Assembly: GCA_032622095.1 (NCBI GenBank)
Contig: CP136066.1
Coordinates: forward strand, 200,716,978-200,780,977
DNA: 64,000 bases
Direction of reading: 5' to 3'
From: Siphonodentalium dalli
Lineage: Eukaryota > Mollusca > Scaphopoda > Gadilida > Siphonodentaliidae
In this document: one piece after another, positions 25,494-37,194 of the stretch
Layout: each line of letters starts with the position of its first letter
Position numbering within the stretch: position 1 is the stretch's first letter
Translations under genes and position numbers: made by a program
The notes under the pieces: model-generated
Told to the model about the DNA's origin: nothing
Databases searched by the model: none
Seen by the model: only the letters and a program-made list of their open reading frames with translations

Positions 25494-27120
25494 AAACACC
25501 TCCACACTAAATCCCACCACCAATCGATATTAATGCTATCAGCTTAACTTCATCTTAATAGAGGTGTTCACTTTTCGTAAACCATATACAACACCACTAA
25601 TATAATTATATTGTACGTTTCCTGAAATGAATGGTGTTGATTGACCAATATTGTTTTAAATTTTTCTAGAGGAATTAAAAAGTGATTTGCCAAATGAAAT
25701 TATTTTTTGCCAAATTTGAATTATTTTTGCCATTAGCAAATTTGGCAAGTGGCAGCGCGAACACTAGTAGTATGGCATGCGTTAATAAAGTTCAAGAATA
25801 TATGTTTTTGAATGTTTCAACTAGACACTGGCCTTGCAGATTAATCAAGCATCGCAAAAATCATAAGGGTACTTGTTCGTGTAAGGGATAACAGCACCAT
25901 GTTCCGTGTGGTTATTTCTACGCACTATATAAGTTATCGATGGACGTGGTCGACAAGAATAAATATGGTAATATGTCCATACGTTAGCGTAATTAAATAA
26001 CAAAGCTAAACCACTCACATTGGGGTAACTGGCTTTTGTTTTTTAAATCAAAATTGGTTTATATATTACCTGGTATTCCCGCCAAATAGGGACGTTCCAA
26101 AGGGACCCAACCGTGGGTGAGACCATACAATTTCCAACTACGCAGAATTTGGTCTAATAACATTTCCAAATATATAGGATTTTTGTCTAATCAAATATCC
26201 AACTATATAGCATTTGGTTTTGAGTAATGCAATATTTCAATATTGGCTTCATAATTTGGGTTTCCATACATTCTGTTTAAGAGCATGGACTGTGTAAATA
26301 AAGACACGAATGGCAATCATGACATAGCATTGATCCATATGTTATGTCTCGAGTATACTGCGTCACAGTCTGCGTGCAGAACATGCACATTATACATGCT
26401 ATTAATCAGAATATGGCTGATGAGCGAATACGAGTTACACGTATTCAAATTCCAAGAAGTAACAATATATGATGGTAACAATTATGCATGCTGAATGTTA
26501 TATCGTTAAAGCTGTTATCAGAAAGATATGGAGGTTTGGCATTACTAATAGACTAGTGACCATGACGCAATGTTCGGTAAAACATAGAAGTCTGAACTTG
26601 AAGTCGGAAATTGAAACACTTAGATCATTCGATTCACTTGTTACTTTTAATTTCCAACTATTGAAATTTGAGTCATGAAATTTCTAACTATGCAAATTAT
26701 GGTCCTCGTTCGGAATGTGACAACCCACATCCTGTCGGTACGTGCCTAAGACCAAATCGGATTCACATAACCTATATTGATTATCAATAATTACACTTCG
26801 TCCACAACGGTTCATCGAAAGAATGGATCCCAATTATAATTTAGATTATAAATTAGACCAAACGTATTTCCGAGTAGTCTTTATTGTCTGCTACACGTAG
26901 TATAAACTATACCAACACCAAAGTGAAAATAATTATACCATGCATGCCGAGTGGGGAGCGTGAACATTTTTACGGAATTTAACCAATATATTTGTTGACG
27001 CTTGGTGAGCGATGCGACTGATATACTATATATGGAAAGACATGTCAATTCCATAATGTTCATTACATTCGTATGATTTCATTCAACGAATATTGATGAA
27101 CAACGTCATGGTGTAACTTT
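25494..27120. other. AT-rich stretch without recognised genes
   Basis: It holds short plus-strand frames of 60-70 codons with no domain. Two small clusters of a ~34 bp degenerate repeat lie at 26127-26262 and 26648-26712. Nothing else is recognised. Confidence 0.4.
26127..26262 (+). repeat. Degenerate ~34 bp tandem repeat
   Basis: Four units begin caatttccaacta, catttccaaatat, atatccaactat and caatatttcaat. Each is followed by an a(g/t)-rich ggattt/ggtctaat segment. Two more units lie at 26648-26712 (atttccaacta, aatttctaacta). Confidence 0.6.
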
Positions 27121-27129
27121 TCCGGGTGC

Positions 27130-27262
27130 AGGACATTTCGGCACATGGACGTTTCGGCACCTAGTTTTCAGGATGTTTCGGCACCTGGGGTTTCGGCAAT
27201 TGTTATTTCGGACCAAGCATTTGGATGTTTCGGAACGTCGTCGAAGACGTTTCGGCACATGA
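27130..27262 (+). repeat. Cluster of TTTCGGCAC motifs
   Basis: The core tttcgg occurs about seven times in roughly 120 bp (near 27135, 27152, 27176, 27191, 27205, 27228 and 27250), mostly as tttcggcac preceded by g or gac. Spacing is irregular (14-24 bp), so it is a motif cluster rather than a clean tandem repeat. Confidence 0.7.
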
Positions 27263-28931
27263 TTTAATTACTATATTTAATATGATTAGTATGAAGTTGA
27301 GCATTTCGCAATGTTTTCTCGCATTGTGTTTTGAAAAATGCGGCTAATTTCACTACATTTGGCTTTTACATATGGCTCAAGATAATTTGTTCTTAGTACC
27401 AAGATTGTTTACAGAATAAACGATATAGGTAAAAAATTGATACATTTGTTATTGTAATAATGATTTATAAGACTATAATCTGAATACTTGTGTTTGCCAT
27501 GCACGTGTATACTATATCAATACAGTTGATATTTATAGCTGGTATAAAAGTTTAATCCATGCTGTGTATTTAACGGCCTGTTATATCATCAGATGTCAGA
27601 ACATAGTGACCAAACTCGATTATACATACATGCATTGAGAGACACACGTTAACAGTCACTTTAAGCACGTTTGACCCGTCTTGATAAATCAATTGACGCG
27701 AACTGACGTGCGTAATTATTAGTCATTAACGACGAAGAACCATCAACGCATGACCGAATCGATCCGCGGTGGAAATTTAGGAACACACCCTAGTCAAGTT
27801 GTCCTGCTAATGTGATATGGTGCTGATGGATAATGATTAACTGCTATGCGATGTTACGGCAAACTGATGCTGTTACGAAAAGATACCATTAACCAGTTTT
27901 AAAGTTGTCATTATTGCGGTGTTCGGATAATCTGAACATATGCAAGAAACGCTATAATGTGTATGAAACATTCAGAAGCACAATACAAATAAGTTAATAC
28001 TGTTTGTATTAGCTGTTGCAAATCGACTATCAACAATTTAGCTATTAATGTTATTTAGCAAATACCAGCGCAGCCATTACTAGTTTAAAAAAAAATAATA
28101 TATATATACGTTATTGAATGTTTCATACATACACTGTTATTTATAAAAACCCTCGGTTCATGATATATGTTGAGTAATTGGACACAGAAAGTACATAATT
28201 ATAGTTTATTATACAGACTTGACATGACTATGAAGGATTTATTTAATTTTGGCAGCATATTTTATTTCCCATGATAAGTTAGTACTAAGGCGATGGCACA
28301 CTATGCCAATATCTCATTTTAAATCACACATCGCATCGCATCAAAGGCAATTATTCAGATACAAGAAAGAGACCAAAATCATGCACTATGTTACACCGCA
28401 CTGAAGGTTGATGGATAATACATATCAATTTTATATATGACAAAACACTCTTTATTGATAACTCTTTTTGTTGTGCTAACACTACTAGTAACAGAGATAA
28501 TAAGATATACTGCAACTGATAATAGAAGCCTGATTGCCTTATACGTTGTTATATCGGACTGAAACCAATGTTGGTTATTTCGAAAAAAATATCACACAAC
28601 GCTCTTTATTGTCTTTATCCGTGTGGTGAAACGCTCTCAATTTAGGTATATTTCTTGACATAGAAAATAAAGCGCAGAGTTACATTAGTTAACCCTGATT
28701 GCCTTGAATTTGATTATAGCCATATCAGACATGTGCATGTAGAGTGATGATCAAGTCGGAAGAATTTAAAAATTCTAATGAATTCCAATTCCAGTCACTT
28801 CCGTGTCTCTTCAAGTGTACCATGCATGTGCCTATACAAATCGTATTTTATAGCTGGTATATAACTAATCACGCTAAGTACGTATTTGCCTTTTTGCATC
28901 CTCTGGTGTAAGAACGTATCCTCTGATGTAA
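27263..28931. other. AT-rich stretch, nothing recognised
   Basis: No open frame above 60 codons occurs. aacgctctttatt-like motifs at about 28443 and 28599 suggest further degraded fragments of family A. Confidence 0.4.
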
Positions 28932-29229
28932 GAAAGTAGCGACCTACCTCGATGTAAACGTATACGTATACAACTAAGAGCTCACTCCATCAATGTATCA
29001 CATTATTATAATCAATAAATTTGAAAAATGATCAAGGAAATATGGGTTGATACAAACATCGGACTTGGCACTGAAAGGGTGAAAGTAGCGACCAACCTCG
29101 ATGTAAACGTATACGTATACAACTAAGAGCTCATTCCATCAATGTATCACATTATTATAATCAATAAATTTGAAAAATGATCAAGGAAATATGGGTTGAT
29201 GCAAACATCGGACTTGGCACTGAAAGGGT
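28932..29229 (+). repeat. 149 bp tandem duplication
   Basis: Two adjacent copies, 28932-29080 and 29081-29229, both run from gaaagtagcgacc to ggcactgaaagggt. They differ at about three positions. The duplication is therefore recent relative to the surrounding decayed sequence. Confidence 0.95.
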
Positions 29230-29258
29230 TCAAGCTACATTTAGTTTCGATAATTCAA

Positions 29259-29434
29259 TCAAACCGAACGCGCGGACGTAATTAGTAGAAGCAACGGACG
29301 ACGAACGAAGGTCCGAAGACCGCTCCGCGGATCGGCGCGATGATAATCAGCGATAGGCGCCGCGCGCCTTCGCTCGAGGCGCGGTGCACCTACTGAGAGG
29401 CGGTCCGCGCCTAGCTGGCTACCATATATGCGAG
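29259..29434. other. GC-rich island with hairpin potential
   Basis: A compact GC-rich, CpG-rich stretch sits in otherwise AT-rich DNA. It contains gcgcgcc and ggcgcggtg segments that can pair. Its end carries ctggctaccatatatgcgag (29415-29434), the exact reverse complement of 97-116 in the first satellite array. I could not match it to rRNA or to a gene; a 93-codon minus-strand frame across it is unsupported. Confidence 0.5.
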
Positions 29435-29452
29435 TAGAGGATCTCCAACGAG

Positions 29453-29572
29453 TTATGTTGGGATGTAAGATATTATGAAACGAGTTTGATAAATTTGATT
29501 CACAACGAGTCGTAGACGAGTTGTGAATCAGATCTATCAAACGAGCTTCATAAAAACTGATATCCCATTATA
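29453..29572. repeat. Imperfect inverted repeat (~52 bp arms)
   Basis: The left arm (about 29453-29504) ends gattcacaac and the right arm (about 29517-29572) begins gttgtgaatc. The outer parts atgaaacgagtttgat and atcaaacgagcttcat also pair. The loop is about 12 bp. The form is that of a small foldback or MITE. Confidence 0.7.
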
Positions 29573-29644
29573 ACCAGTTGAAAATATTGTATACCACATG
29601 AACAAACTAGAGCTTTATCCATTTTTAAGAAAACAAAATCCTTT

Positions 29645-29944
29645 TAAAATCGTAAGTGGGGAAAATCGCAGATGGAGCATCCATTGCGCATGACCACGAC
29701 AATATCGCAGTCATATCGTAGCGATCAAGCAATGTTTGATTTTTACCAGGAAAATCGTGGCGTGACCTTGGCAACGTGCGCGATCGTAGCTGTCACATGA
29801 CCATGATCGCACTGGTCTCACAATTTACATGCTAGCACGTGCTCGATCACGTGGATAAAATCGTAGCTGCAGACATCGCAGCACCGTAGCGTCTGCGGGA
29901 AAGCCACTTTTCTCCACCTGCGATATTCTCCACTAACGATTTTA
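29645..29944. mobile_element. MITE-like element with ~32 bp terminal inverted repeats
   Basis: Left end 29645-29676 and the reverse complement of right end 29913-29944 match at about 27 of 32 positions (taaaatcgtaagtgg against taaaatcgttagtgg). The ~236 bp interior is rich in atcg/cgat motifs and has no coding capacity. No clear target duplication was seen, so the class is undetermined. Confidence 0.55.
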
Positions 29945-30158
29945 ATCGCAGCATCTGCGGTGGCACTAAAAATGAATACATTCACATCGCCGAGACGCTT
30001 CACAATTATATACGACATCATTGCGCGCTCAGGCTGGCGACGGAAAATATAGTCCCCCAATTTTCCCCTTTGTTTGTGTGTCTATTTTCGTTAGTGCAAC
30101 GAAGTTGGACAAGAATTTAACGTTAACGAATGAACAAATTTTGCTTTGGCAACTCGGA
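29945..30158. other. Short unique spacer before the duplicated block
   Basis: No feature is recognised. The 4,685 bp duplicated block begins at its right edge. Confidence 0.5.
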
Positions 30159-30507
30159 AATTATTTTCGGAATAAAGGACGATGATAATATTCGCTAGAA
30201 ACAAAATTGACTGTATCTTGTGATATATAGTTAACATTTTCCCGAGTCAGTAATAACATTTTATTCATGAAAATAGATATAAAGTTATAATACCAAGTCG
30301 ATCACACGTGGAAGAAAATGTTTGTTTAATAACCCGTGCAGAAAAATTCCCGTTGGAACCAGGCATCACAATATATGGAAATCTAGGTGGAGAATATAAA
30401 TAAATTTCAAAAATCGAAATCGAAATATCTGTGCGTTGAAATGTGGATTCCTCGACTCAAATAAAATACGTTTCACCCGAATCCGAAGAAATAGAGCATG
30501 TATTGGG

Positions 30508-30609
30508 GTTGACTACGCGGGTATAGTGCCCAATGGGTGGGTATAATTCACGAGACGAATCGGAGTGAACTATACCCACCCAACTGGGCACTATACCCGC
30601 GTAGTCAAC
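30508..30609. repeat. Near-perfect hairpin (~44 bp arms)
   Basis: Arms 30508-30551 and 30565-30609 pair almost completely (gttgactacgcgggtatagt against its complement), with about one indel and one mismatch, around a 13 bp loop gagacgaatcgga. It is repeated at 35193-35294 by the large duplication. A 72-codon frame starting inside it is not credible as a gene. Confidence 0.9.
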
Positions 30610-31049
30610 GATATATAAGAGGTGCTCGATTTGTTATATTTCACCGAACAATCGAACTTTTAGAATACGTACTACATAACCGTATACTACCAACACCAAA
30701 TGCTGCGGGACTCTTCAAATTACATTCAAAACATAACAAGAACAACTCGTACTGAGAACAATTATGATTATCCATGCACTTACCGGAACCAGTGAAAGAG
30801 AAATATAATCATCGCTAATAATGTGTTGAAATCTAGTTCAATAAACTGTAAGGCGCAGTATTTCCGTTTTGTTTGAATGCACGAAAACCGAATGTTGCCT
30901 CTGCAAGTTGACATCGTTCATGTGATATGAACATTTGTTTCATAGTAATGTTTAATTTGGACACGCTTTAGTAAATTGCTGGACACACTTCTGTATACAT
31001 GTATATGTTCTCGATATTGTTGCCTCTGTTCGTTGCTTTTTTCGTATTG

Positions 31050-31162
31050 TATAGTAGTGTGCTAAATTCAGCACGATACTATACAAGGATAGTTGTGTGC
31101 CAATTTAGTACAACACTACACCATATAGGACAAGGCTCTCGACCAATCAGAAGGCGCCATTT
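31050..31162 (+). repeat. Dispersed repeat 'family C', copy C1
   Basis: A stem-forming segment agtgtgctaaattcagcacg pairs imperfectly with gtgccaatttagtacaacac. It is followed by gctctcgaccaatcagaagg and cgccatt. The same order occurs at 35735-35847 and 47545-47663. The ccaatcag within it matches a CCAAT-box consensus, but function is not shown. Confidence 0.75.
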
Positions 31163-31574
31163 ATGGTGAGGAGAACTACTTACTATTATGGCTCTAATAG
31201 TGAAGGAAGTGAATAATAATTTGATTAAATGTGAGCCCAAAGCTATATGCCTGGCATTGCACCTGCGAGAGTATACTACGCATACCATACGTGTAGGTAG
31301 AGTCAAACTATGGGTATATAGTACCCCCAGGTGCATTAGCCGGGTATATAGGATTAGTATATCATTTAGTGAATATATTATTGAATCCAACCACTGTTAT
31401 ATGCAGGTATATAGCACATACATGTTACAATAACGTGTTAAACGTGTCGAAACTCCCCCCTTTGAAAGTCGATATCAGGACCATCAGGAAATCCTATTAA
31501 TATAGGCTCATTGGACGATCTAATTATTTTCTGGTATGGAAAACGCACCAATGGTATTAGTTATGGTACCAAAT

Positions 31575-31846
31575 CGGTGATTGTTAAAGACATATAATGT
31601 ACGTGTTCGGGTATGTGAAACTGATACGTTAGCATTCAGGCGCTATGTCAACTGGAGGAATGTAGCATTTTAGTAACATCGCCGAAAATTTCAAGCAAAT
31701 CGACCATACCACTCCATAGGAATCATCGTCTGAACTACCCTCAATTGTAAATATTTACTTCTCGATTCGGGACGCAACTATCTGCGATAAACTAACGAAA
31801 ATGATTTCTCCTTCGAGAATCACTCAAATTAATTAATATTTAAGAA
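31575..31846 (+). repeat. Dispersed repeat family B, copy B2
   Basis: It aligns with the reverse complement of 20525-20790 over its whole length; shared blocks include caggcgctatg, gtaaatatttac, tcgattcgggacg and aaactaacgaaaa. The end at aattaattaatatt coincides in both copies. Confidence 0.8.
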
Positions 31847-31862
31847 TGACGATGTTGCCAAT

Positions 31863-32237
31863 TTGGATATAATATTTGTAAAAAATAACTACTTTAAGCA
31901 AGATTATTCTCCATTTCTAATTGATCACCTTACCGCAGTGTTGCACATCACTTTAAGACAAAATTACAAAATCGTAGTAATATTGTGGATACTTACTTGT
32001 TCAGGTGGATCCGGAGTTATGTTCATTCACGGAAGGGCATATCCTATTTATTTCATCCCTTACCCAATAGAATTCAACATCGTATCAGCTAATAGTTGGC
32101 CAATGGAGCCACATGTCTGTTATTTTGTTTGGGAGCGATACTGTGGTCCATTGATTGCTATCTGGGAACACATGGAATCGCAAGTCCTACTCCCCGATAT
32201 ACTAACAAAGCAGGTTCAAACCGACATGGATAGTTGA
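31863..32237 (+). other. 125-codon open frame inside the duplicated block
   Basis: The frame is open from a TTG codon to a stop and is exactly repeated at 36548-36922. It has no in-frame ATG near its start, no recognised domain and no homologue that I can name. A short aromatic-rich stretch (FIHGRAYPIYFIPYPIEF) gives it a less random look than neighbouring frames. Identity between copies reflects the recent duplication and is not evidence of selection. Confidence 0.15.
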
Positions 32238-32509
32238 GCTTTGTTGTGCAAATGTTGTTTGTGCCGTGCATCCCGTGAGTCACCGAACAAAAGCTCAACA
32301 AACAGGTGACGCTACCCTGCCACGGCCACTGAATAGAAGGTTTGTACACCGTTAGACAAAAGGCATTGGAACCAAGCTGAAGAACCAGTAGTTCGCGCTT
32401 CAAAAACAGTTAAAGAACCAAAATTACTTACAATTACTGCTGTTTTTGGTTCTTGAGAATTGCAGAACCAAACGGGGACAGACGGATAATTTACAACTAA
32501 ACTTCAATC

Positions 32510-34843
32510 ATCATCGTCGTTTTCCTCGTCGTCGACATTATCATCGTCGTCATCGTTATCATCGTATCGTAATCATCGCAAACATCTTCATCGCAATCGT
32601 CATCGTCAACGTCGTCGTCATCGCTGTCGTCGTTGTAGTCATCATCATCACCATCACAATCTCCATATTCGTCGTAGTCACCGTCATCATCGTCGTTGTA
32701 GTCATCATCATCGCTGTTGTCTTCGTCATCAGCATCATCGCTGTCGTCGCAGTTATCATAATAGTCGTTGTCATTATCATCGTTGTCGTCGTCGTAGTCA
32801 TCATCATCATCGCTGTCGTCGTAGTTATCATCATCATCGCTGTCGTCGTAGTCGTCATCATCATCGCTGTCGTCGTAGTCATCATCATCATCGCTGTCGT
32901 CGTAGTCATCATCATAATCGTTGTCGTCGTCGTAGTCATCATCAGCATCGCTGTCGTCGTAGTCATCATCATCATCGCTGTCGTCGTAGTCATCATCATC
33001 ATCGCTGTCGTCGTGTTATCATTATCATCATTGTCGTCGTAGTCGTCATCATCAACGATGTAGTCGTGTCATTATCATCGTTGTCGTCGTCGTTGTCATT
33101 ATCATCGTTGTCGTCGTCGTTGTCATTATCATCGTTGTCGTCGTCGTAGTCATCATCATCATCGCTGTCGTCGTAGTCATCATCATCATCGCTGTCGTCG
33201 TAGTCATCATCATCATCGATGTAGTCGTGTCATTATCATCGTTGTCGTCGTAGTCATCATCATCATCGCTGTCGTCGTCGTAGTCGTCATCATCATAGCT
33301 GTCGTCGTAGTCATCATCATCATCGCTGTCGTTTTCCTCGTCGTCGACATTATCATCGTCGTCATCGTTATCATCGTATCGTAATCATCGCAAACATCTT
33401 CATCGCAATCGTCATCGTCAACGTCGTCGTCATCGCTGTCGTCGTTGTAGTCATCATCATCACCATCACAATCTCCATATTCGTCGTAGTCACCGTCATC
33501 ATCGTCATTGTAGTCATCATCATCGCTGTTGTCTTCGTCATCAGCATCATCACTGTCGTCGCAGTTATCATAATAGTCGTTGTCATTATCATCGTTGTCG
33601 TCGTCGTAGTCATCATCATCATCATCGCTGTCGTCGTAGTTATCATCATCATCGCTGTCGTCGTAGTCGGCATCATCATCGCTGTCGTCGTAGTCATCAT
33701 CATCATCGCTGTCGTCGTAGTCATCATCATCATCGTTGTCGTCGTCGGAGTCATCATCAGCATCGCTGTCGTCGGAGTCATCAACATCATCGCTGTCGTC
33801 GTAGTCATCATCATCATCGCTGTCGTCGTGGTTATCATTATCATCGTTGTCGTCGTAGTCGTCATCATCATCGATGTAGTCGTGTCATTATCATCGTTGT
33901 CGTCGTCGTTGTCATTATCATCGTTGTCGTCGTCGTTGTCATTATCATCGTTGTCGTCGTCGTAGTCATCATCATCATCGCTGTCGTCGTAGTCATCATC
34001 ATCATCGCTGTCGTCGTAGTCATCATCATCATCGATGTAGTCGTGTCATTATCATCGTTGTCGTCGTCGTAGTCATCATCATCATCGCTGTCGTCGTAGT
34101 CGTCATCGTCATCGCTGTCGTCGTAGTCATCATCATCATCGCTGTCGTCGTAGTCATCATCATCATCGATGTCGTCGTAGTCATCATCATCATCGCTGTC
34201 GTCGTGGTCATCACTATCGTCGATGTCGTCGTGGTCATCACCATCATCGCTGTCGTCGTGGTTATTATTACCATCGTTGTCGTCGTCGTAGTCATCATCA
34301 TCATCGCTGTCGTCGTAGTCATCATTATCATCGCTGTCGTCGTCGTAGTCATCATCAGCATCGCTGTCGTCGTAGTCGTCATCATCATCGCTGTCGTCGT
34401 AGTCATCATCAGCATCGCTGTCGTCGTAGTCATCATCATCATCGTTGTCGTCGTCGTAGTCAGCATCAGCATCGCTGTCGTCGTAGTCATCATCATCATC
34501 GCTGTCGTCGTAGTCATCATCATCATCGCTGTCGTCGTAGTCATCATCATCATCGTTGTCGTCGTCGTAGTCAGCATCAGCATCGCTGTCGTCGTAGTCA
34601 TCATCATCATCGCTGTCGTCGTAGTCATCATCATCATCGCTGTCGTCGTAGTCATCATCATCATCGCTGTCGTCGTGGTTATCATTATCATCGTTGTCGT
34701 CGTAGTCGTCATCATCATCGATGTAGTCGTGTCGTTATCATCGTTGTCGTCGTCGTTGTCATTATCATCGTTGTCGTCGTCGTTGTCATTATCATCGTTG
34801 TCGTCGTCGTAGTCATCATCATCATCGCTGTCGTCGTAGTCAT
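32510..34843 (+). repeat. 27 bp minisatellite, first array
   Basis: The basic unit is gtcatcatcatcatcg followed by ctgtcgtcgta. Variants are mostly 24, 27 or 30 bp, so triplet phase is kept for kilobases. Plus-strand frames read Ala-Val4-Ile4 or His/Arg. Minus-strand frames read Met4-Thr4-Ala or Asp5-Tyr-Asp2-Ser. An internal 812 bp higher-order copy is visible: tttcctcgtcgtcgacatta at 32521 recurs at 33333, and gtatcgtaatcatcgcaaac at 32564 recurs at 33376. I do not regard any frame as a gene. Confidence 0.97.
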
Positions 34844-35192
34844 AATTATTTTCGGAATAAAGGACGATGATAATATTCGCTAGAAACAAAATTGACTGTA
34901 TCTTGTGATATATAGTTAACATTTTCCCGAGTCAGTAATAACATTTTATTCATGAAAATAGATATAAAGTTATAATACCAAGTCGATCACACGTGGAAGA
35001 AAATGTTTGTTTAATAACCCGTGCAGAAAAATTCCCGTTGGAACCAGGCATCACAATATATGGAAATCTAGGTGGAGAATATAAATAAATTTCAAAAATC
35101 GAAATCGAAATATCTGTGCGTTGAAATGTGGATTCCTCGACTCAAATAAAATACGTTTCACCCGAATCCGAAGAAATAGAGCATGTATTGGG

Positions 35193-35294
35193 GTTGACTA
35201 CGCGGGTATAGTGCCCAATGGGTGGGTATAATTCACGAGACGAATCGGAGTGAACTATACCCACCCAACTGGGCACTATACCCGCGTAGTCAAC
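35193..35294. repeat. Near-perfect hairpin, second copy
   Basis: This is the duplicate of the hairpin at 30508-30609, offset 4,685 bp. Confidence 0.9.
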
Positions 35295-35734
35295 GATATA
35301 TAAGAGGTGCTCGATTTGTTATATTTCACCGAACAATCGAACTTTTAGAATACGTACTACATAACCGTATACTACCAACACCAAATGCTGCGGGACTCTT
35401 CAAATTACATTCAAAACATAACAAGAACAACTCGTACTGAGAACAATTATGATTATCCATGCACTTACCGGAACCAGTGAAAGAGAAATATAATCATCGC
35501 TAATAATGTGTTGAAATCTAGTTCAATAAACTGTAAGGCGCAGTATTTCCGTTTTGTTTGAATGCACGAAAACCGAATGTTGCCTCTGCAAGTTGACATC
35601 GTTCATGTGATATGAACATTTGTTTCATAGTAATGTTTAATTTGGACACGCTTTAGTAAATTGCTGGACACACTTCTGTATACATGTATATGTTCTCGAT
35701 ATTGTTGCCTCTGTTCGTTGCTTTTTTCGTATTG

Positions 35735-35847
35735 TATAGTAGTGTGCTAAATTCAGCACGATACTATACAAGGATAGTTGTGTGCCAATTTAGTACAACA
35801 CTACACCATATAGGACAAGGCTCTCGACCAATCAGAAGGCGCCATTT
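35735..35847 (+). repeat. Dispersed repeat family C, copy C2
   Basis: This is the duplicate of C1 within the second 4,685 bp copy. Confidence 0.75.
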
Positions 35848-36259
35848 ATGGTGAGGAGAACTACTTACTATTATGGCTCTAATAGTGAAGGAAGTGAATA
35901 ATAATTTGATTAAATGTGAGCCCAAAGCTATATGCCTGGCATTGCACCTGCGAGAGTATACTACGCATACCATACGTGTAGGTAGAGTCAAACTATGGGT
36001 ATATAGTACCCCCAGGTGCATTAGCCGGGTATATAGGATTAGTATATCATTTAGTGAATATATTATTGAATCCAACCACTGTTATATGCAGGTATATAGC
36101 ACATACATGTTACAATAACGTGTTAAACGTGTCGAAACTCCCCCCTTTGAAAGTCGATATCAGGACCATCAGGAAATCCTATTAATATAGGCTCATTGGA
36201 CGATCTAATTATTTTCTGGTATGGAAAACGCACCAATGGTATTAGTTATGGTACCAAAT

Positions 36260-36531
36260 CGGTGATTGTTAAAGACATATAATGTACGTGTTCGGGTATG
36301 TGAAACTGATACGTTAGCATTCAGGCGCTATGTCAACTGGAGGAATGTAGCATTTTAGTAACATCGCCGAAAATTTCAAGCAAATCGACCATACCACTCC
36401 ATAGGAATCATCGTCTGAACTACCCTCAATTGTAAATATTTACTTCTCGATTCGGGACGCAACTATCTGCGATAAACTAACGAAAATGATTTCTCCTTCG
36501 AGAATCACTCAAATTAATTAATATTTAAGAA
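36260..36531 (+). repeat. Dispersed repeat family B, copy B3
   Basis: This is the duplicate of B2 within the second 4,685 bp copy. Confidence 0.8.
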
Positions 36532-37194
36532 TGACGATGTTGCCAATTTGGATATAATATTTGTAAAAAATAACTACTTTAAGCAAGATTATTCTCCATT
36601 TCTAATTGATCACCTTACCGCAGTGTTGCACATCACTTTAAGACAAAATTACAAAATCGTAGTAATATTGTGGATACTTACTTGTTCAGGTGGATCCGGA
36701 GTTATGTTCATTCACGGAAGGGCATATCCTATTTATTTCATCCCTTACCCAATAGAATTCAACATCGTATCAGCTAATAGTTGGCCAATGGAGCCACATG
36801 TCTGTTATTTTGTTTGGGAGCGATACTGTGGTCCATTGATTGCTATCTGGGAACACATGGAATCGCAAGTCCTACTCCCCGATATACTAACAAAGCAGGT
36901 TCAAACCGACATGGATAGTTGAGCTTTGTTGTGCAAATGTTGTTTGTGCCGTGCATCCCGTGAGTCACCGAACAAAAGCTCAACAAACAGGTGACGCTAC
37001 CCTGCCACGGCCACTGAATAGAAGGTTTGTACACCGTTAGACAAAAGGCATTGGAACCAAGCTGAAGAACCAGTAGTTCGCGCTTCAAAAACAGTTAAAG
37101 AACCAAAATTACTTACAATTACTGCTGTTTTTGGTTCTTGAGAATTGCAGAACCAAACGGGGACAGACGGATAATTTACAACTAAACTTCAATC

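Larger units (their letters stand above)
30159..34843 (+). repeat. 4,685 bp direct duplication, copy 1
   Basis: Every landmark in this block reappears exactly 4,685 bp downstream, and all sequence I compared by eye, including inferred peptides, is identical. The block contains ~2.35 kb of non-minisatellite sequence followed by ~2.3 kb of the 27 bp minisatellite. The start is at aattattttcggaataaagg. The junction at 34841-34846 shows a short overlap (cataat) with the minisatellite. It holds a perfect-stem hairpin, one family C and one family B copy, and no recognisable gene. Confidence 0.95.

Noticed and set aside
25205-25495. 96-codon Arg-rich frame
   Set aside because: Lies antisense to a SINE with clear pol III boxes and target duplication.
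29259-29434. Ribosomal RNA fragment
   Set aside because: GC-rich and hairpin-prone, but I could not match any conserved rRNA core sequence.
31079-31390. 103-codon minus-strand frame
   Set aside because: Overlaps family C, has no domain, and its exact repetition at 35764-36075 is due to the recent duplication.
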